This document shows positions 26,315 through 34,141 of a stretch of 64,000 nucleotides of DNA, piece by piece; positions within the stretch are counted from its first letter, which is position 1; every line of letters begins with the position of its first letter. The stretch is from contig DASYAV010000133.1 in assembly GCA_036501145.1 (NCBI GenBank), positions 186,001 through 250,000 on the forward strand, given 5' to 3'. Source of the stretch: PALSA-505 sp036501145 (lineage in GTDB: Bacteria > Actinomycetota > Actinomycetes > Streptosporangiales > Streptosporangiaceae). The notes beneath the pieces are model-generated. The model was not told the origin of the DNA. It ran no database searches and worked only from the letters and a program-made list of their open reading frames with translations. The translations under genes and the position numbers were made by a program.

Positions 26315-26483
26315 GGGCCGGTTCCGCTGGGTCCACGGCGGCCTCCCGGGTCGGCTGCACCGTCATGGTAAGAGAGCCGCCGGTCAGCCCGCCATGGCGG
26401 CGAGCTACCGGCAGGCCCGCACGTTCGGCTGGCTGCCGTAGCGCGGGACAGCGCCCGCCCTTTAACGGAAGCGATAGCCTTAC

Positions 26484-26523
26484 TTGACTTTCTCTTGACA
26501 CTTGACGGTACCGGTGTTTTACT
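26484..26523 (+). promoter_or_regulatory. Probable promoter region with three TTGAC boxes
   Basis: In a stretch more AT-rich than its surroundings, TTGAC occurs three times within 24 bp (starting about 26484, 26495 and 26502). The TTGACA at 26495 is followed 17 bp later by TTTACT as a weak -10. The region 26366-26670 otherwise holds no gene I can support. It probably drives the amidase gene to the right. Confidence 0.4.
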
Positions 26524-26670
26524 CCCGAATGGCAGGAAAAGCGAGGGAAGGTATTTTTATCTGGCCGGGCTGATCGGCCTGTAAGCCTTTGGCCGCTGCC
26601 ATTTGTCACCGGACCGGCCAGCATCAGCTACAACGAGCCATGGCCGTGCCCGAACGGCGACTTCGGCGGC

Positions 26671-27621
26671 ATGCAGGTGCCGAAGGGAATCCTGGGCGTG
26701 GTGATGCACACGATGGTGGGCAACCTGCCCGGCACCATCGCCACCTTCAACAACCCGCAGCGGGAAGCGTCAGCTCATTTCGGGATTGATCAGAACGGGC
26801 ATATTCATCAGTTCGGGCCGGTGAATGGCTGGAAGGCGTTCGCCCAGGTAGCGGGGAACTCGAACTACTACTCAATCGAGCACGCCGACAATGCGAACCC
26901 GGATAATCCGCTGACCGACGCGCAGATGACCGCCTCGGCACAGGTCGTCGAGGCGCTAGCCGTGCACGGCCGGTTTCCGCTGCGGGAGGCCAATCACGTA
27001 GGCGAGGAAGGGTACGGCGTGCATTTCATGGACGGCCAGGGCTGGGGCGGGCACACCTGCCCCGATGTGCCGCCGCGGCGCGTCCGCTCGCAGCAGCGCG
27101 CGGAGATCCTGCGCCGCGCGCTGGCCATCAGGCAGGGCGGCCACCCGGTCGTCCCGAAGACTCCCAGCACCGTGCTGACCGACGGCAGCATGCCGCTGGC
27201 CGCGCTGGCGGCCCGGCACGACACGGCTCCGGCCACCGTGCTGCGGGCGACGGCGGAGGCCGCACCCAATGGCGAGTACGTGCATGCGCTGGCCACCTAC
27301 ATCAGCACCGTCTTCGCCACCGACACGGTGGACATGCCCGATGGCATCACGCTGCACTACCAGGAGAAGGGACCGGACGGGCACTGGCACAACCTGTCCT
27401 GGCAGACCGGGGCGGCCAAGCATCCTGAGGATCCGGAACCGCTGAACACGCTGGCTGCCCACCTCGGCACCGACAGCGAATCGATCGTCCGGCTGACCGC
27501 GGAGAAGAACAGCACGGGCAAGTTCAGCACGCGCGGGTTCGACTACATCAACGGCGTGTTCACCCGCAGCCAGGCGCTGCTGCCGACCGGCCTGACCCTG
27601 CACCTCAACGGCAGAAACTGA
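26671..27621 (+). CDS. N-acetylmuramoyl-L-alanine amidase-like protein (Amidase_2/PGRP fold)
   Basis: An amidase_2-type peptidoglycan amidase. The zinc ligands are in VVMHTMVG and GHTCPDVPP, with IDQNGHIHQFGP and SIEHADNA between. A C-terminal half of unknown type contains two similar blocks (LAALAARHDTAPATVLRATA and LNTLAAHLGTDSESIVRLTA), perhaps LysM-like cell-wall repeats. It resembles phage endolysins. The frame stays open upstream and reads protein-like (SISYNEPWPCPNGDFGG) before the first ATG at 26671, yet no ATG, GTG or TTG exists there after the TGA at 26503. The true start is therefore uncertain and the N-terminus may be damaged. Codon use is less GC-rich than in its neighbours. Confidence 0.72.
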   Translation: MQVPKGILGVVMHTMVGNLPGTIATFNNPQREASAHFGIDQNGHIHQFGPVNGWKAFAQVAGNSNYYSIEHADNANPDNPLTDAQMTASAQVVEALAVHGRFPLREANHVGEEGYGVHFMDGQGWGGHTCPDVPPRRVRSQQRAEILRRALAIRQGGHPVVPKTPSTVLTDGSMPLAALAARHDTAPATVLRATAEAAPNGEYVHALATYISTVFATDTVDMPDGITLHYQEKGPDGHWHNLSWQTGAAKHPEDPEPLNTLAAHLGTDSESIVRLTAEKNSTGKFSTRGFDYINGVFTRSQALLPTGLTLHLNGRN

Positions 27622-27737
27622 CCTGCGGCCCTGCCCGCGGCAACGGACTGCGGAACCGACGGTGCACACCGCCTGAGGGCCGGCCTGTCGATCCTGCCGG
27701 GACCCGTTCGTAACGGAGATGACGGGCCAAGGCGGCA

Positions 27738-27753
27738 CCGGGGATAACCCCGG
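27738..27753. terminator. Hairpin CCGGGG-ATAA-CCCCGG
   Basis: A perfect 6-bp stem with a 4-nt loop between the amidase and the RibD-like gene. It has no T-run, as is common for actinobacterial terminators. A smaller inverted repeat, CCGTT-CGT-AACGG, lies at 27704-27716. Confidence 0.4.
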
Positions 27754-27819
27754 GGCGCTGGCCGTCGTGACAGCATCCGTTACCGCCCGGGCGACCGGGC
27801 CGCAGGACAGGAGAGCACC

Positions 27820-28449
27820 ATGGGCAAGCTGGTTGTCACCGAGTTCATCACGCTCGACGGGGTCATCGAGGACCCGGGCGGCAGTGAGGGCGGCGAGCAC
27901 GGCGGCTGGTCGTTCCGTCACCACGCCCCGGACGGCGACGCGTTCAAGATGACGGAACTGCAGGCCGCGGACGCCCAGCTGCTCGGCCGGGTGACCTACG
28001 AGGGATTCGCCGCCGCCTGGCCGGCCATGGAGGAATCGACCGGCGAGTTCGGCCGGAAGATGAACGCGATGCCGAAGTACGTGGTGTCCACGACACTCAC
28101 CGAGGCGAGCTGGAAGAACACGACGATCATCGCCAATGACGTTGCTGCCGAGGTGGCCAGGGTCAAGGGCCGCTACACCGGCGACATCCTGGTCGCGGGC
28201 AGCGGGAAACTCACGCGGACGCTGGCCGGGCACAACCTGGTGGACGAGTACCGGCTGATGGTCCACCCGGTGGTGCTCGGCTCGGGCAAGCGGCTGTTCG
28301 ACGGCGCACCGCCCGCCGACCTCGAGCTCACCGAATCGCGGAAGGTCGGGCCGTACGTGCTGCTGCTCACCTACCGTCCGGCGGCCAGGCCAGCTTCGGA
28401 GAGTTCGGCTTCGGACGGCGTGGCGGCGGACACGGCCAATCCGGAGTGA
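27820..28449 (+). CDS. Dihydrofolate reductase-family protein (RibD C-terminal fold)
   Basis: A 209-residue RibD-C/DHFR-fold protein common in actinomycetes (DHFR-like, YwjB type). It starts GKLVVTEFITLDGVIEDPGG, then shows LLGRVTYEGFAAAWP, MPKYVVSTTLTEASWKNT, DILVAGSGKLTRTL and VVLGSGKRLF. It likely binds NADPH; substrate unknown. AGGAGAG precedes the ATG at the right distance. The last 25 residues are a Ser/Ala-rich extension. Confidence 0.82.
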   Translation: MGKLVVTEFITLDGVIEDPGGSEGGEHGGWSFRHHAPDGDAFKMTELQAADAQLLGRVTYEGFAAAWPAMEESTGEFGRKMNAMPKYVVSTTLTEASWKNTTIIANDVAAEVARVKGRYTGDILVAGSGKLTRTLAGHNLVDEYRLMVHPVVLGSGKRLFDGAPPADLELTESRKVGPYVLLLTYRPAARPASESSASDGVAADTANPE

Positions 28450-28548
28450 GGTTCCGGGACCCGCCGCTCCTGACGCCTCAGGATCCGCCGCCCCGGAAGC
28501 GCTGGCCGCCCGGGACGGCGCTCCTGGGGCGCTCCGCGGTATTTCCGC

Positions 28549-28585
28549 TTGCGACCTTACTACGAGATCGTATAATTCGATATCG
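28549..28585 (+). promoter_or_regulatory. marR promoter with overlapping operator; leaderless start
   Basis: TTGCGA (28549-28554), 16 bp, then a consensus TATAAT (28571-28576) places the transcript start at or next to the GTG at 28585. The inverted repeat CGAGATCG (28563-28570) and CGATATCG (28578-28585), 7 of 8 matched, brackets the -10 box. This fits autorepression by the MarR protein and a leaderless mRNA. Confidence 0.6.
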
Positions 28586-29025
28586 TGACAGCTGACTCCG
28601 CGGAAGCGCAGCCTTGGTGGTCCGCGCTGCTGGCGCTCCAGCAGGCCACGCACCGGACCTTGCACGTCTTGTCCGTCCGGCTCGCCGGCCTGGGCCTGAC
28701 CGGATCCGAGACGAACGCGCTGGCTCACCTGGCCGACGGCCGTCGCTGGAGCATGTCCGAACTCAGCGCGGCGGCGGGCAGCCCGCCGACGACCCTGACC
28801 AGCGTGCTTGACCGCCTCGAGGGCCGTGGCCTGGTCGCCCGGGGCAGCGCGCCCGGTGACCGGCGGGTGGTACTGATCGAGCTCACCGCCTCCGGGCGGG
28901 AGGCCGCTGCGGCTATCCGGGCCGCCATCGGCGCCCTGGAACGGCAGGCGCTCGGCTCGCTGCCGGCCGCCGCCATCGCCGGGCTGCGCAACGGATTGCA
29001 GGCACTGACCGAGGTGACGCCATGA
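28585..29025 (+). CDS. MarR-family transcriptional regulator
   Basis: A 146-residue winged-helix regulator. LTGSETNALAHLADGRRWSM, SELSAAAGSPPTTLTSVLDR and LEGRGLVARGSAPGDRRVVL are the MarR recognition helix and wing. The GTG start has no Shine-Dalgarno; a strong promoter ends at the start codon, so translation is probably leaderless. A palindrome overlapping the -10 box suggests it represses itself and the coupled downstream gene (ATGA overlap). Effector unknown. Confidence 0.88.
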   Translation: MTADSAEAQPWWSALLALQQATHRTLHVLSVRLAGLGLTGSETNALAHLADGRRWSMSELSAAAGSPPTTLTSVLDRLEGRGLVARGSAPGDRRVVLIELTASGREAAAAIRAAIGALERQALGSLPAAAIAGLRNGLQALTEVTP

Positions 29026-29480
29026 CGGCGGACTTCGACGAGCTGATGGCCGAGGTGATGGCGGCGGCCGGGCGGTTCGGCCACCGCGAGCACGTCCACC
29101 TGACCTGGCTGGCCGTACGCCGGTACGGGGTACCGGCCGCGATCCGGCTGGTCAGCGACGGCATCCAGCGGACCGCCCGGTACGCCGGCGCGCCGCAGAA
29201 GTACCACGCCACGGTCAGCAGGGCGTGGGTGGAACTGGTCGGCTACCACGCCATGAACGATGACGGCGGCTTCGACGCCTTTGCCGAGCACTACCCGGCG
29301 CTGCTGGACAAGCGCCTGCTGGTCCGGCACTACCGCCCGGCGACACTGGCGGGCTCGCAGGCCAGGGCCGGCTGGGTGGAGCCCGATCTCTCCCCGTTCC
29401 CCTGGCAGCCGGCACAGCCGGCCGGCCTGATGAAGCCGCCGGGCTTGCCCCGGTTACGCCGTGTTGGCGACCAGGACTAG
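29022..29480 (+). CDS. Conserved hypothetical protein coupled to marR
   Basis: Not recognised as a characterised family. The 152-residue product is soluble, with a conserved-looking FGHREHVHLTWLAVRRYG near the start and WVELVGYHAM in the middle; several His residues might bind metal. The C-terminus is proline-rich. The ATG overlaps the marR stop, so it is probably the regulator's operon partner and controlled with it. Confidence 0.65.
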   Translation: MTADFDELMAEVMAAAGRFGHREHVHLTWLAVRRYGVPAAIRLVSDGIQRTARYAGAPQKYHATVSRAWVELVGYHAMNDDGGFDAFAEHYPALLDKRLLVRHYRPATLAGSQARAGWVEPDLSPFPWQPAQPAGLMKPPGLPRLRRVGDQD

Positions 29481-29490
29481 CCTGCCTGCC

Positions 29491-30054
29491 ATGGCTGAGG
29501 GCTTGATTGCTGTCCGGCTGAAGGCGTGGACGGCGGCCGATCTCGATCTGCTCAGGCAGGCGAACTCGCCGGAGATGACCGCGCACCTGGGCGGCCCGGA
29601 GAGCGAGGAGAAGCTGCTCGACCGGCACCAGCGCTATCTCGAGCTGACGGATCCGGCGGCTGGGCGGATGTTCTCGGTGCTGCTGCCCGATGGCCAGCGC
29701 GCGGCCACGATCGGCTACTGGGAGCGGACCTGGCGCGGGGAACTGGTGTATGAGACTGGATGGAACGTCGTTCCGGCCTTCCACGGGCACGGGATCGCGA
29801 CCGCCGCCGCCCTGGCGGTGATCGAGCGAGTCCGGGCCCAGCACCGGCACAAGCATCTGCATGCTTTCCCCGCTGTCGGCAATGCCGCATCGAACGCGGT
29901 CTGCCGGAAGGCCGGTTTCACGCTGTACGGGCCGGTCGACTTCGAGTACCCGAAGGGGACCGTCTCCCCGCATAACAACTGGTGCCTGGACCTCGCAAAC
30001 CCGCGCCAGGCACCAGCGGAGGCTCGGCCCGGGTGGCGTACACCATCCTGTTGA
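29491..30054 (+). CDS. GNAT-family N-acetyltransferase (RimJ-like)
   Basis: A 187-residue GNAT protein. VRLKAWTAADLDLLRQANSP is the usual N-terminal strand-helix, GWNVVPAFHGHGIATAAALA is motif A with the acetyl-CoA loop, and FPAVGNAASNAVCRKAGF is motif B. Resemblance to RimJ/RimL-type and antibiotic-modifying acetyltransferases is general, so no substrate is given. I use the ATG at 29491 (MAEGLIAVRLK); the frame extends 10 codons upstream. Confidence 0.82.
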   Translation: MAEGLIAVRLKAWTAADLDLLRQANSPEMTAHLGGPESEEKLLDRHQRYLELTDPAAGRMFSVLLPDGQRAATIGYWERTWRGELVYETGWNVVPAFHGHGIATAAALAVIERVRAQHRHKHLHAFPAVGNAASNAVCRKAGFTLYGPVDFEYPKGTVSPHNNWCLDLANPRQAPAEARPGWRTPSC

Positions 30055-30084
30055 CGGCAGCAGGCATAGAGATATCGCCCTTAA

Positions 30085-30128
30085 CACCCCACCCCGGAAG
30101 ACCGCTGCCGGGCCGCCGAGGTGGGGTG
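30085..30128. terminator. Bidirectional terminator between convergent genes
   Basis: CACCCCACC (30085-30093) and GGTGGGGTG (30120-30128) are perfect 9-bp arms around a 26-nt GC-rich interior, flanked by TTAA and GGTTA. It lies midway between the convergent GNAT and FMN reductase genes. Confidence 0.65.
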
Positions 30129-30150
30129 CGGTTATCCGCTGGACGGCTGC

Positions 30151-30726
30151 TTACGCGACAGCGGCGGCCGGCTGACGCAGGGGAGCCAGGGCCTTGCTCC
30201 AGGCGATCACCTGGTCCAGGAGGGTGTCCAGGCTGGCCCGGTTGTACTCGCCGGGCCGCAGCACGCTGAAGTTCTCGAACTCCGTGAGCATCGAGAGCGC
30301 GACCTGCTGACGCACGTCGGCCATCTGCAGTTCACCGGCGATCAGGCGCAGGTGCTCGGCGGCCCGGGCGCCGCCCACGCCGCCGTAGGAGACGAAGCCG
30401 GCCGCCTTGTTGTGCCACTCGGCGTACAGGAAGTCGATGGCGTTCTTCAGCACGCCGGAGGTGCTGTGGTTGTACTCGGGCGTGACGAAGACGAAACCGT
30501 CGAACGACGCGATCTTCTCGGCCCACCGCCGGGTGTGCTCGTTCTGGTACTGGCCCATCGACGGCGGCAGCGGCTCGTCCAGGTGCGGCAGCGGGTAGTC
30601 GCGCAGGTCGACGAGTTCGAACTCGGCATCAGTGCGGGCCGAAGCGATGCCGTACACCCACTTCGCCACCTGCTCGCCGTTGCGGTTGGGCCGGGTGCTG
30701 CCGAGGATGATGCCGATCCGGGTCAT
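30151..30726 (-). CDS. NADPH-dependent FMN reductase family protein
   Basis: A flavodoxin-fold NAD(P)H:FMN/quinone oxidoreductase of 191 residues. GIILGSTRPNRNGEQVAKWV is the FMN phosphate loop and FVFVTPEYNHSTSGVLKNAIDFLY is the family's PEYN motif; YGGVGGARAAEHLR is also typical. It reduces flavins or quinones with NADPH. GGAGGG precedes the ATG. Divergent from a TetR gene 88 bp away, a very common pairing, so the TetR protein probably represses it. Confidence 0.88.
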   Translation of the reverse strand: MTRIGIILGSTRPNRNGEQVAKWVYGIASARTDAEFELVDLRDYPLPHLDEPLPPSMGQYQNEHTRRWAEKIASFDGFVFVTPEYNHSTSGVLKNAIDFLYAEWHNKAAGFVSYGGVGGARAAEHLRLIAGELQMADVRQQVALSMLTEFENFSVLRPGEYNRASLDTLLDQVIAWSKALAPLRQPAAAVA

Positions 30727-30767
30727 CAGAATCCCTCCTGGAGGGCTAGGTTGCCTGTCAGAACACC

Positions 30768-30780
30768 TAAACGGACTTTA
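30768..30780. promoter_or_regulatory. Possible TetR operator TAAA-CGGAC-TTTA
   Basis: A short inverted repeat (4-bp arms) in the middle of the 88-bp divergent region between the FMN reductase and TetR genes. The arms are short, so this is only a candidate. Confidence 0.35.
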
Positions 30781-30814
30781 CCCCGGTTATCATTCCCGCC
30801 GTACAGTGTCTGCT

Positions 30815-31426
30815 GTGGACCCACTCACCGTGCCGCTGGGAGCACCGCACGCCGAGCGGGCCGACGCCGCGCGCAACCGGCAGCATCTGCTGGCCACGGC
30901 CCGGTGCATGCTGGCCGAGCGGGGGCCGGGCAAGCTGACCATGGACGCGCTGGCCGAGCGGGCCTGCCTGGGCAAGGGAACGGTGTTCCGCCGCTTCGGC
31001 ACCCGCGCCGGGATCTTCGCCGCGCTGCTGGACGATGACGACCGGGCCTTCCAGCAGGAGGTTCTGTCCGGTCCCCCGCCGCTGGGGCCGGGTGCGCCGC
31101 CGCTGGACCGCCTCGTCGCCTACGGGCGGGCGAGGACCAGTTTCCTGATCGAGCACCGGGATGTCGCCCGCGCCGCGCTGGACGGCCACCGGTCACCGCC
31201 GGCCGCAGCGCAGTCTCCGATGTCCCGGATGCACATCCGGATGCTGCTCGGGCTGATGGAACTGCCCGGCGCCGACCTCGACACGCTGGCCATCCAGCTC
31301 ACCGCGGCTCTGGACGCCCCGCTGCTGCTCTACATATCCACGGCCGATCTCGCCGACGCCGCACAGGTCGGCGCACGGATCGCGGCCAGCTGGCAGCATC
31401 TGGTGCAGCGGGTATGTTCCCGCTGA
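30815..31426 (+). CDS. TetR/AcrR-family regulator
   Basis: A 203-residue repressor. ARCMLAERGPGKLTMDALAE, RACLGKGTVFRRFGTRAGIF is the TetR helix-turn-helix (about residues 20-65). The start is the GTG at 30815, facing the FMN reductase gene; the frame is open further upstream but reads through the divergent promoter region. Likely repressor of the flavin reductase. Followed 16 bp later by an AraC-type gene. Confidence 0.87.
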   Translation: MDPLTVPLGAPHAERADAARNRQHLLATARCMLAERGPGKLTMDALAERACLGKGTVFRRFGTRAGIFAALLDDDDRAFQQEVLSGPPPLGPGAPPLDRLVAYGRARTSFLIEHRDVARAALDGHRSPPAAAQSPMSRMHIRMLLGLMELPGADLDTLAIQLTAALDAPLLLYISTADLADAAQVGARIAASWQHLVQRVCSR

Positions 31427-31442
31427 CCGGAAGGCCGCCGCG

Positions 31443-31877
31443 ATGACCTCCCAGCCGCTCGCGCGCCACCTGCTGCGGGCCCGCGACCTGGCCGACGCCC
31501 GCTACGCCGAGCGGGTGACGGTGGCGGACATGGCCGGGGCCGCCGGGCTTTCCCGGGCCCACTTCAGCCGCGAGTTCAAGCGTGCCTTCGGCGAGTCCCC
31601 GCACCAGTATCTGCTGACCCGGCGGCTGGAGCGCGCGGCGGCCCTGCTCCGGACGACCGACTGGCCGGTCGCGGACATCTGCTTCGCGGTCGGCGCCGGC
31701 AGCCTCGGGTCGTTCACGACCAGCTTCAGCCGGATATTCGGCCAGTCCCCCACGGCCTACCGCCGCTGCTGGCCGCCGGCCGCGCGGCTGATCCGGATCC
31801 CGCGCTGTGTGGCCATGGCTTACGCCCGCCCGCAGAACCGGACGTTTCGAGAAGACCGCGACCGCGGCCTTCCGTAA
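31443..31877 (+). CDS. AraC-family transcriptional regulator (DNA-binding domain only)
   Basis: A 144-residue AraC-type activator that consists almost only of the two-HTH domain: VTVADMAGAAGLSRAHFSRE and FKRAFGESPHQYLLTRRLER, then VADICFAVGAGSLGSFTTSF and SRIFGQSPTAYRR. No sensor domain is present. A VOC-family gene follows after 40 bp; this AraC-VOC arrangement recurs in actinomycetes and suggests that the regulator controls the VOC gene. Confidence 0.87.
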   Translation: MTSQPLARHLLRARDLADARYAERVTVADMAGAAGLSRAHFSREFKRAFGESPHQYLLTRRLERAAALLRTTDWPVADICFAVGAGSLGSFTTSFSRIFGQSPTAYRRCWPPAARLIRIPRCVAMAYARPQNRTFREDRDRGLP

Positions 31878-31917
31878 CGTCGTCGGGTGACCGCACCTCA
31901 CGACGGGGAGGAATCAA

Positions 31918-32355
31918 ATGATCAAGATCGCCAACGTGCAGTTCTGGGTGCACGACCAGGACGAGGCGCTGCAGTTCTACACCAAGACGCTCGGCTGGGA
32001 GGTCCGGTCCGACGTGACCATGGGGGCGTGGAACTTCCGCTGGCTGGTGGTGGGGCCGGCCGGGCAGGAGGACGTCGGGCTGGTGCTGATGCCGGTGCCC
32101 GGCCCGCCGATGCTGGACACCGACGCCAGCGGGGCGCTGGCCGGCCTGGTGGCCAAGGGCGCCGGCGGGACGCTCTTCCTGGAGACCGGCGACTGCCAGG
32201 CCAGCTACGACGAGCTGTCCGCGCGTGGCGTCACGTTCAACGACCCGCCCACGCCGCAGGCGTACGGCATCGACACCTCGTTCCGCGACCCGTCGGGCAA
32301 CAACATCCGGCTGACGCAGGTCATGGAGTTCGACCCGGCTCGCGGGGGGCAGTAA
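31918..32355 (+). CDS. VOC-family protein (glyoxalase/bleomycin-resistance fold)
   Basis: A 145-residue protein with two beta-alpha-beta-beta-beta modules. VQFWVHDQDEALQFYTKTLG WEV is the first module and FNDPPTPQAYGIDTSFRDPS GNNIRLTQ the second. Candidate metal or ligand residues occur at the usual positions. GGGAGG precedes the ATG. Function within the superfamily (glyoxalase, dioxygenase or binding protein) cannot be assigned. Probably under the upstream AraC protein. Confidence 0.83.
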   Translation: MIKIANVQFWVHDQDEALQFYTKTLGWEVRSDVTMGAWNFRWLVVGPAGQEDVGLVLMPVPGPPMLDTDASGALAGLVAKGAGGTLFLETGDCQASYDELSARGVTFNDPPTPQAYGIDTSFRDPSGNNIRLTQVMEFDPARGGQ

Positions 32356-32382
32356 CGCTGGGCCCACCCACTCCCATGCCCC

Positions 32383-33186
32383 TCACACCGGAAACAGTTC
32401 CTCGATGATGCTGGCCACGCCGTCGTCGTCGTTGCCGGGGATCACCTGGTCCGCCGCGGTGAGCACGCCGGGATGCGCGTTCGCCATGGCGTAGGAGCGG
32501 CCCGCCCAGGCCAGCATGGGCAGGTCGTTGACCATGTCGCCGAACGCCGCCACGTCCGCCGCGGCGATGCCCAGACGGCCGGCCAGCCGGGCCAGCGCGG
32601 TGCCCTTGCTCACGCCCGCCGCGGTCATCTCCAGCAGCCGCAGCCCGCCAGAGTGGTAAACCGCGACGATCTCCCCCACCACCGGGCTGGCCAGGCCCAG
32701 CAGATCGTCCCCGGACAGCGTGGGGTGCCGGCCGAGCAGCTTGACCGCGTCCCGGGCGAACAGTTCCTCGTCCGGCAGCCAGGGGATGTTCTCCGTCATG
32801 CGCCAGGCGCCCGGCTGGTAACGGCGGTCCCGGACGTGCCGGTCGGTGTACTCCACCGCGATGCCGAGGTCCGGGATCGCGCGGCGCAGCCGGGCGGCCG
32901 CGTCGGCGAGCACCCCGGCCGGGATGAGCGTCTTGTCGCTCAGCCGCCCGGTCCGCAGGTCCAGGGTCAGCGCGCCGTTCGCGCAGATCACCTCGCCGGT
33001 GTAGCCGAGCGGCTGCAGCGCGTTCGCCACGTGCCGGGGCGGCCGCCCGGTGACGAAGACGAACCGGGCGCCCGCGAGCTTCACGCGGGCCAAGGCGGCG
33101 ACGGTCCGCGGGGAGACCGTCCCGTCGCTGCGCAGCAGCGTGCCGTCGAGGTCGATGGCCATCAGGCGCGGGCTGTCGGCTGGCAT
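32383..33186 (-). CDS. Cof-type HAD-IIB phosphatase
   Basis: A 267-residue HAD hydrolase with a C2B cap. Motif I is MAIDLDGTLLRSDG (nucleophile Asp and DxD), motif II VFVTGRPP, the lysine KGTALARLAG, and motif IV AFGDMVNDLPMLAWAG. The cap matches the Cof/YbiV group that dephosphorylates sugar phosphates, pyridoxal phosphate or FMN. Convergent with the VOC gene. Confidence 0.88.
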   Translation of the reverse strand: MPADSPRLMAIDLDGTLLRSDGTVSPRTVAALARVKLAGARFVFVTGRPPRHVANALQPLGYTGEVICANGALTLDLRTGRLSDKTLIPAGVLADAAARLRRAIPDLGIAVEYTDRHVRDRRYQPGAWRMTENIPWLPDEELFARDAVKLLGRHPTLSGDDLLGLASPVVGEIVAVYHSGGLRLLEMTAAGVSKGTALARLAGRLGIAAADVAAFGDMVNDLPMLAWAGRSYAMANAHPGVLTAADQVIPGNDDDGVASIIEELFPV

Positions 33187-33277
33187 GAGGGCATTCTGCC
33201 TGGGGCGCAGCCCGGCCGGACGGCCGGAGCCGGCGGGCGGCGGGAACCACGGCGCAGCGGTTCAATAGGATCACTGG

Positions 33278-34105
33278 GTGGCCGAGCACGAGACATCCGG
33301 GGCCGCGCGGGGAACGGGGGACGCGTTCGACGCGTCCCGGCCCAACATCGCCCGGGTCTACGACTACCTGCTCGGCGGGAAGGACAACTTCGCCGCCGAC
33401 CGGCAGGTCGGTGACGCCATCATCTCCTCGCTGCCCGCGGTGCAGGTCGGGGTGCGGGCACAGCGGGACGTGCTCGGCCGGGTGGTCCGCTACCTGGTGG
33501 GCGAGGCCGGGATCCGGCAGCTCATCGACATCGGCTCGGGCCTGCCGACGGCCGACAACGTGCACGAGATCGCGCAGCGGGTGGACCCGGGCGCCCGGGT
33601 GGTCTACGTGGACAACGACCCGGTGGTGCTGACGCACGCCAGGGCACTGCTGGCCGACAACACCTCGACGATCGTCGCGGCCGGCGACCTGCGTGATCCG
33701 GCGGCAATCCTGGCCGACCCGATGGTGGCCCAGCACATCAGCACCGGCCGGCCGATCGGGCTGCTGCTCTGCGGCATCCTGCACCACCTGCTGGATGACG
33801 AGCACCCGGCCGAGCTGGTCGCCACGCTGAGCCGGGCGCTGCCATCGGGCAGCTACGTGTTCATCCACCACCTGCTGAACAGCGAAGACCAGGCGGTGGC
33901 CGAGGTGCAGGCCACCTTCCAGCAGGCACTCGGCCGCGGGCAGTTCCGCGACATGGACCAGGTCCGTGGCATGTTCGCCGGGCTCGACCTGGTGGAGCCG
34001 GGCCTGGTGCTGGTGCCGGAGTGGCGCCCCGACCCGGACACGCCCGGAGTACGCGAGCATCCGGTGCTGCAGCTGGCCGCGGCCGGGGTGGCCCGCAAGC
34101 CGTGA
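33278..34105 (+). CDS. DUF574-type SAM-dependent methyltransferase
   Basis: A 275-residue member of the actinobacterial DUF574 (Methyltransf_19) family. The characteristic start is DASRPNIARVYDYLLGGKDNFAADR; motif I is LIDIGSGLPTADNVHEIAQ, followed by VVYVDNDPVVLTHARALL. The family is expanded in Streptomyces-like genomes and is often beside regulatory genes, but its substrate is unknown. The start is a GTG at 33278. Confidence 0.87.
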   Translation: MAEHETSGAARGTGDAFDASRPNIARVYDYLLGGKDNFAADRQVGDAIISSLPAVQVGVRAQRDVLGRVVRYLVGEAGIRQLIDIGSGLPTADNVHEIAQRVDPGARVVYVDNDPVVLTHARALLADNTSTIVAAGDLRDPAAILADPMVAQHISTGRPIGLLLCGILHHLLDDEHPAELVATLSRALPSGSYVFIHHLLNSEDQAVAEVQATFQQALGRGQFRDMDQVRGMFAGLDLVEPGLVLVPEWRPDPDTPGVREHPVLQLAAAGVARKP

Positions 34106-34141
34106 GCGCACCGGCCCGAACGGCTGGCTTAACCCACGAGG

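Noticed and set aside
30733..30745. A CCCTCC-T-GGAGGG hairpin hiding the FMN reductase ribosome-binding site
   Set aside because: A one-base loop is impossible; the realistic stem is only 4 bp, so sequestration is doubtful.
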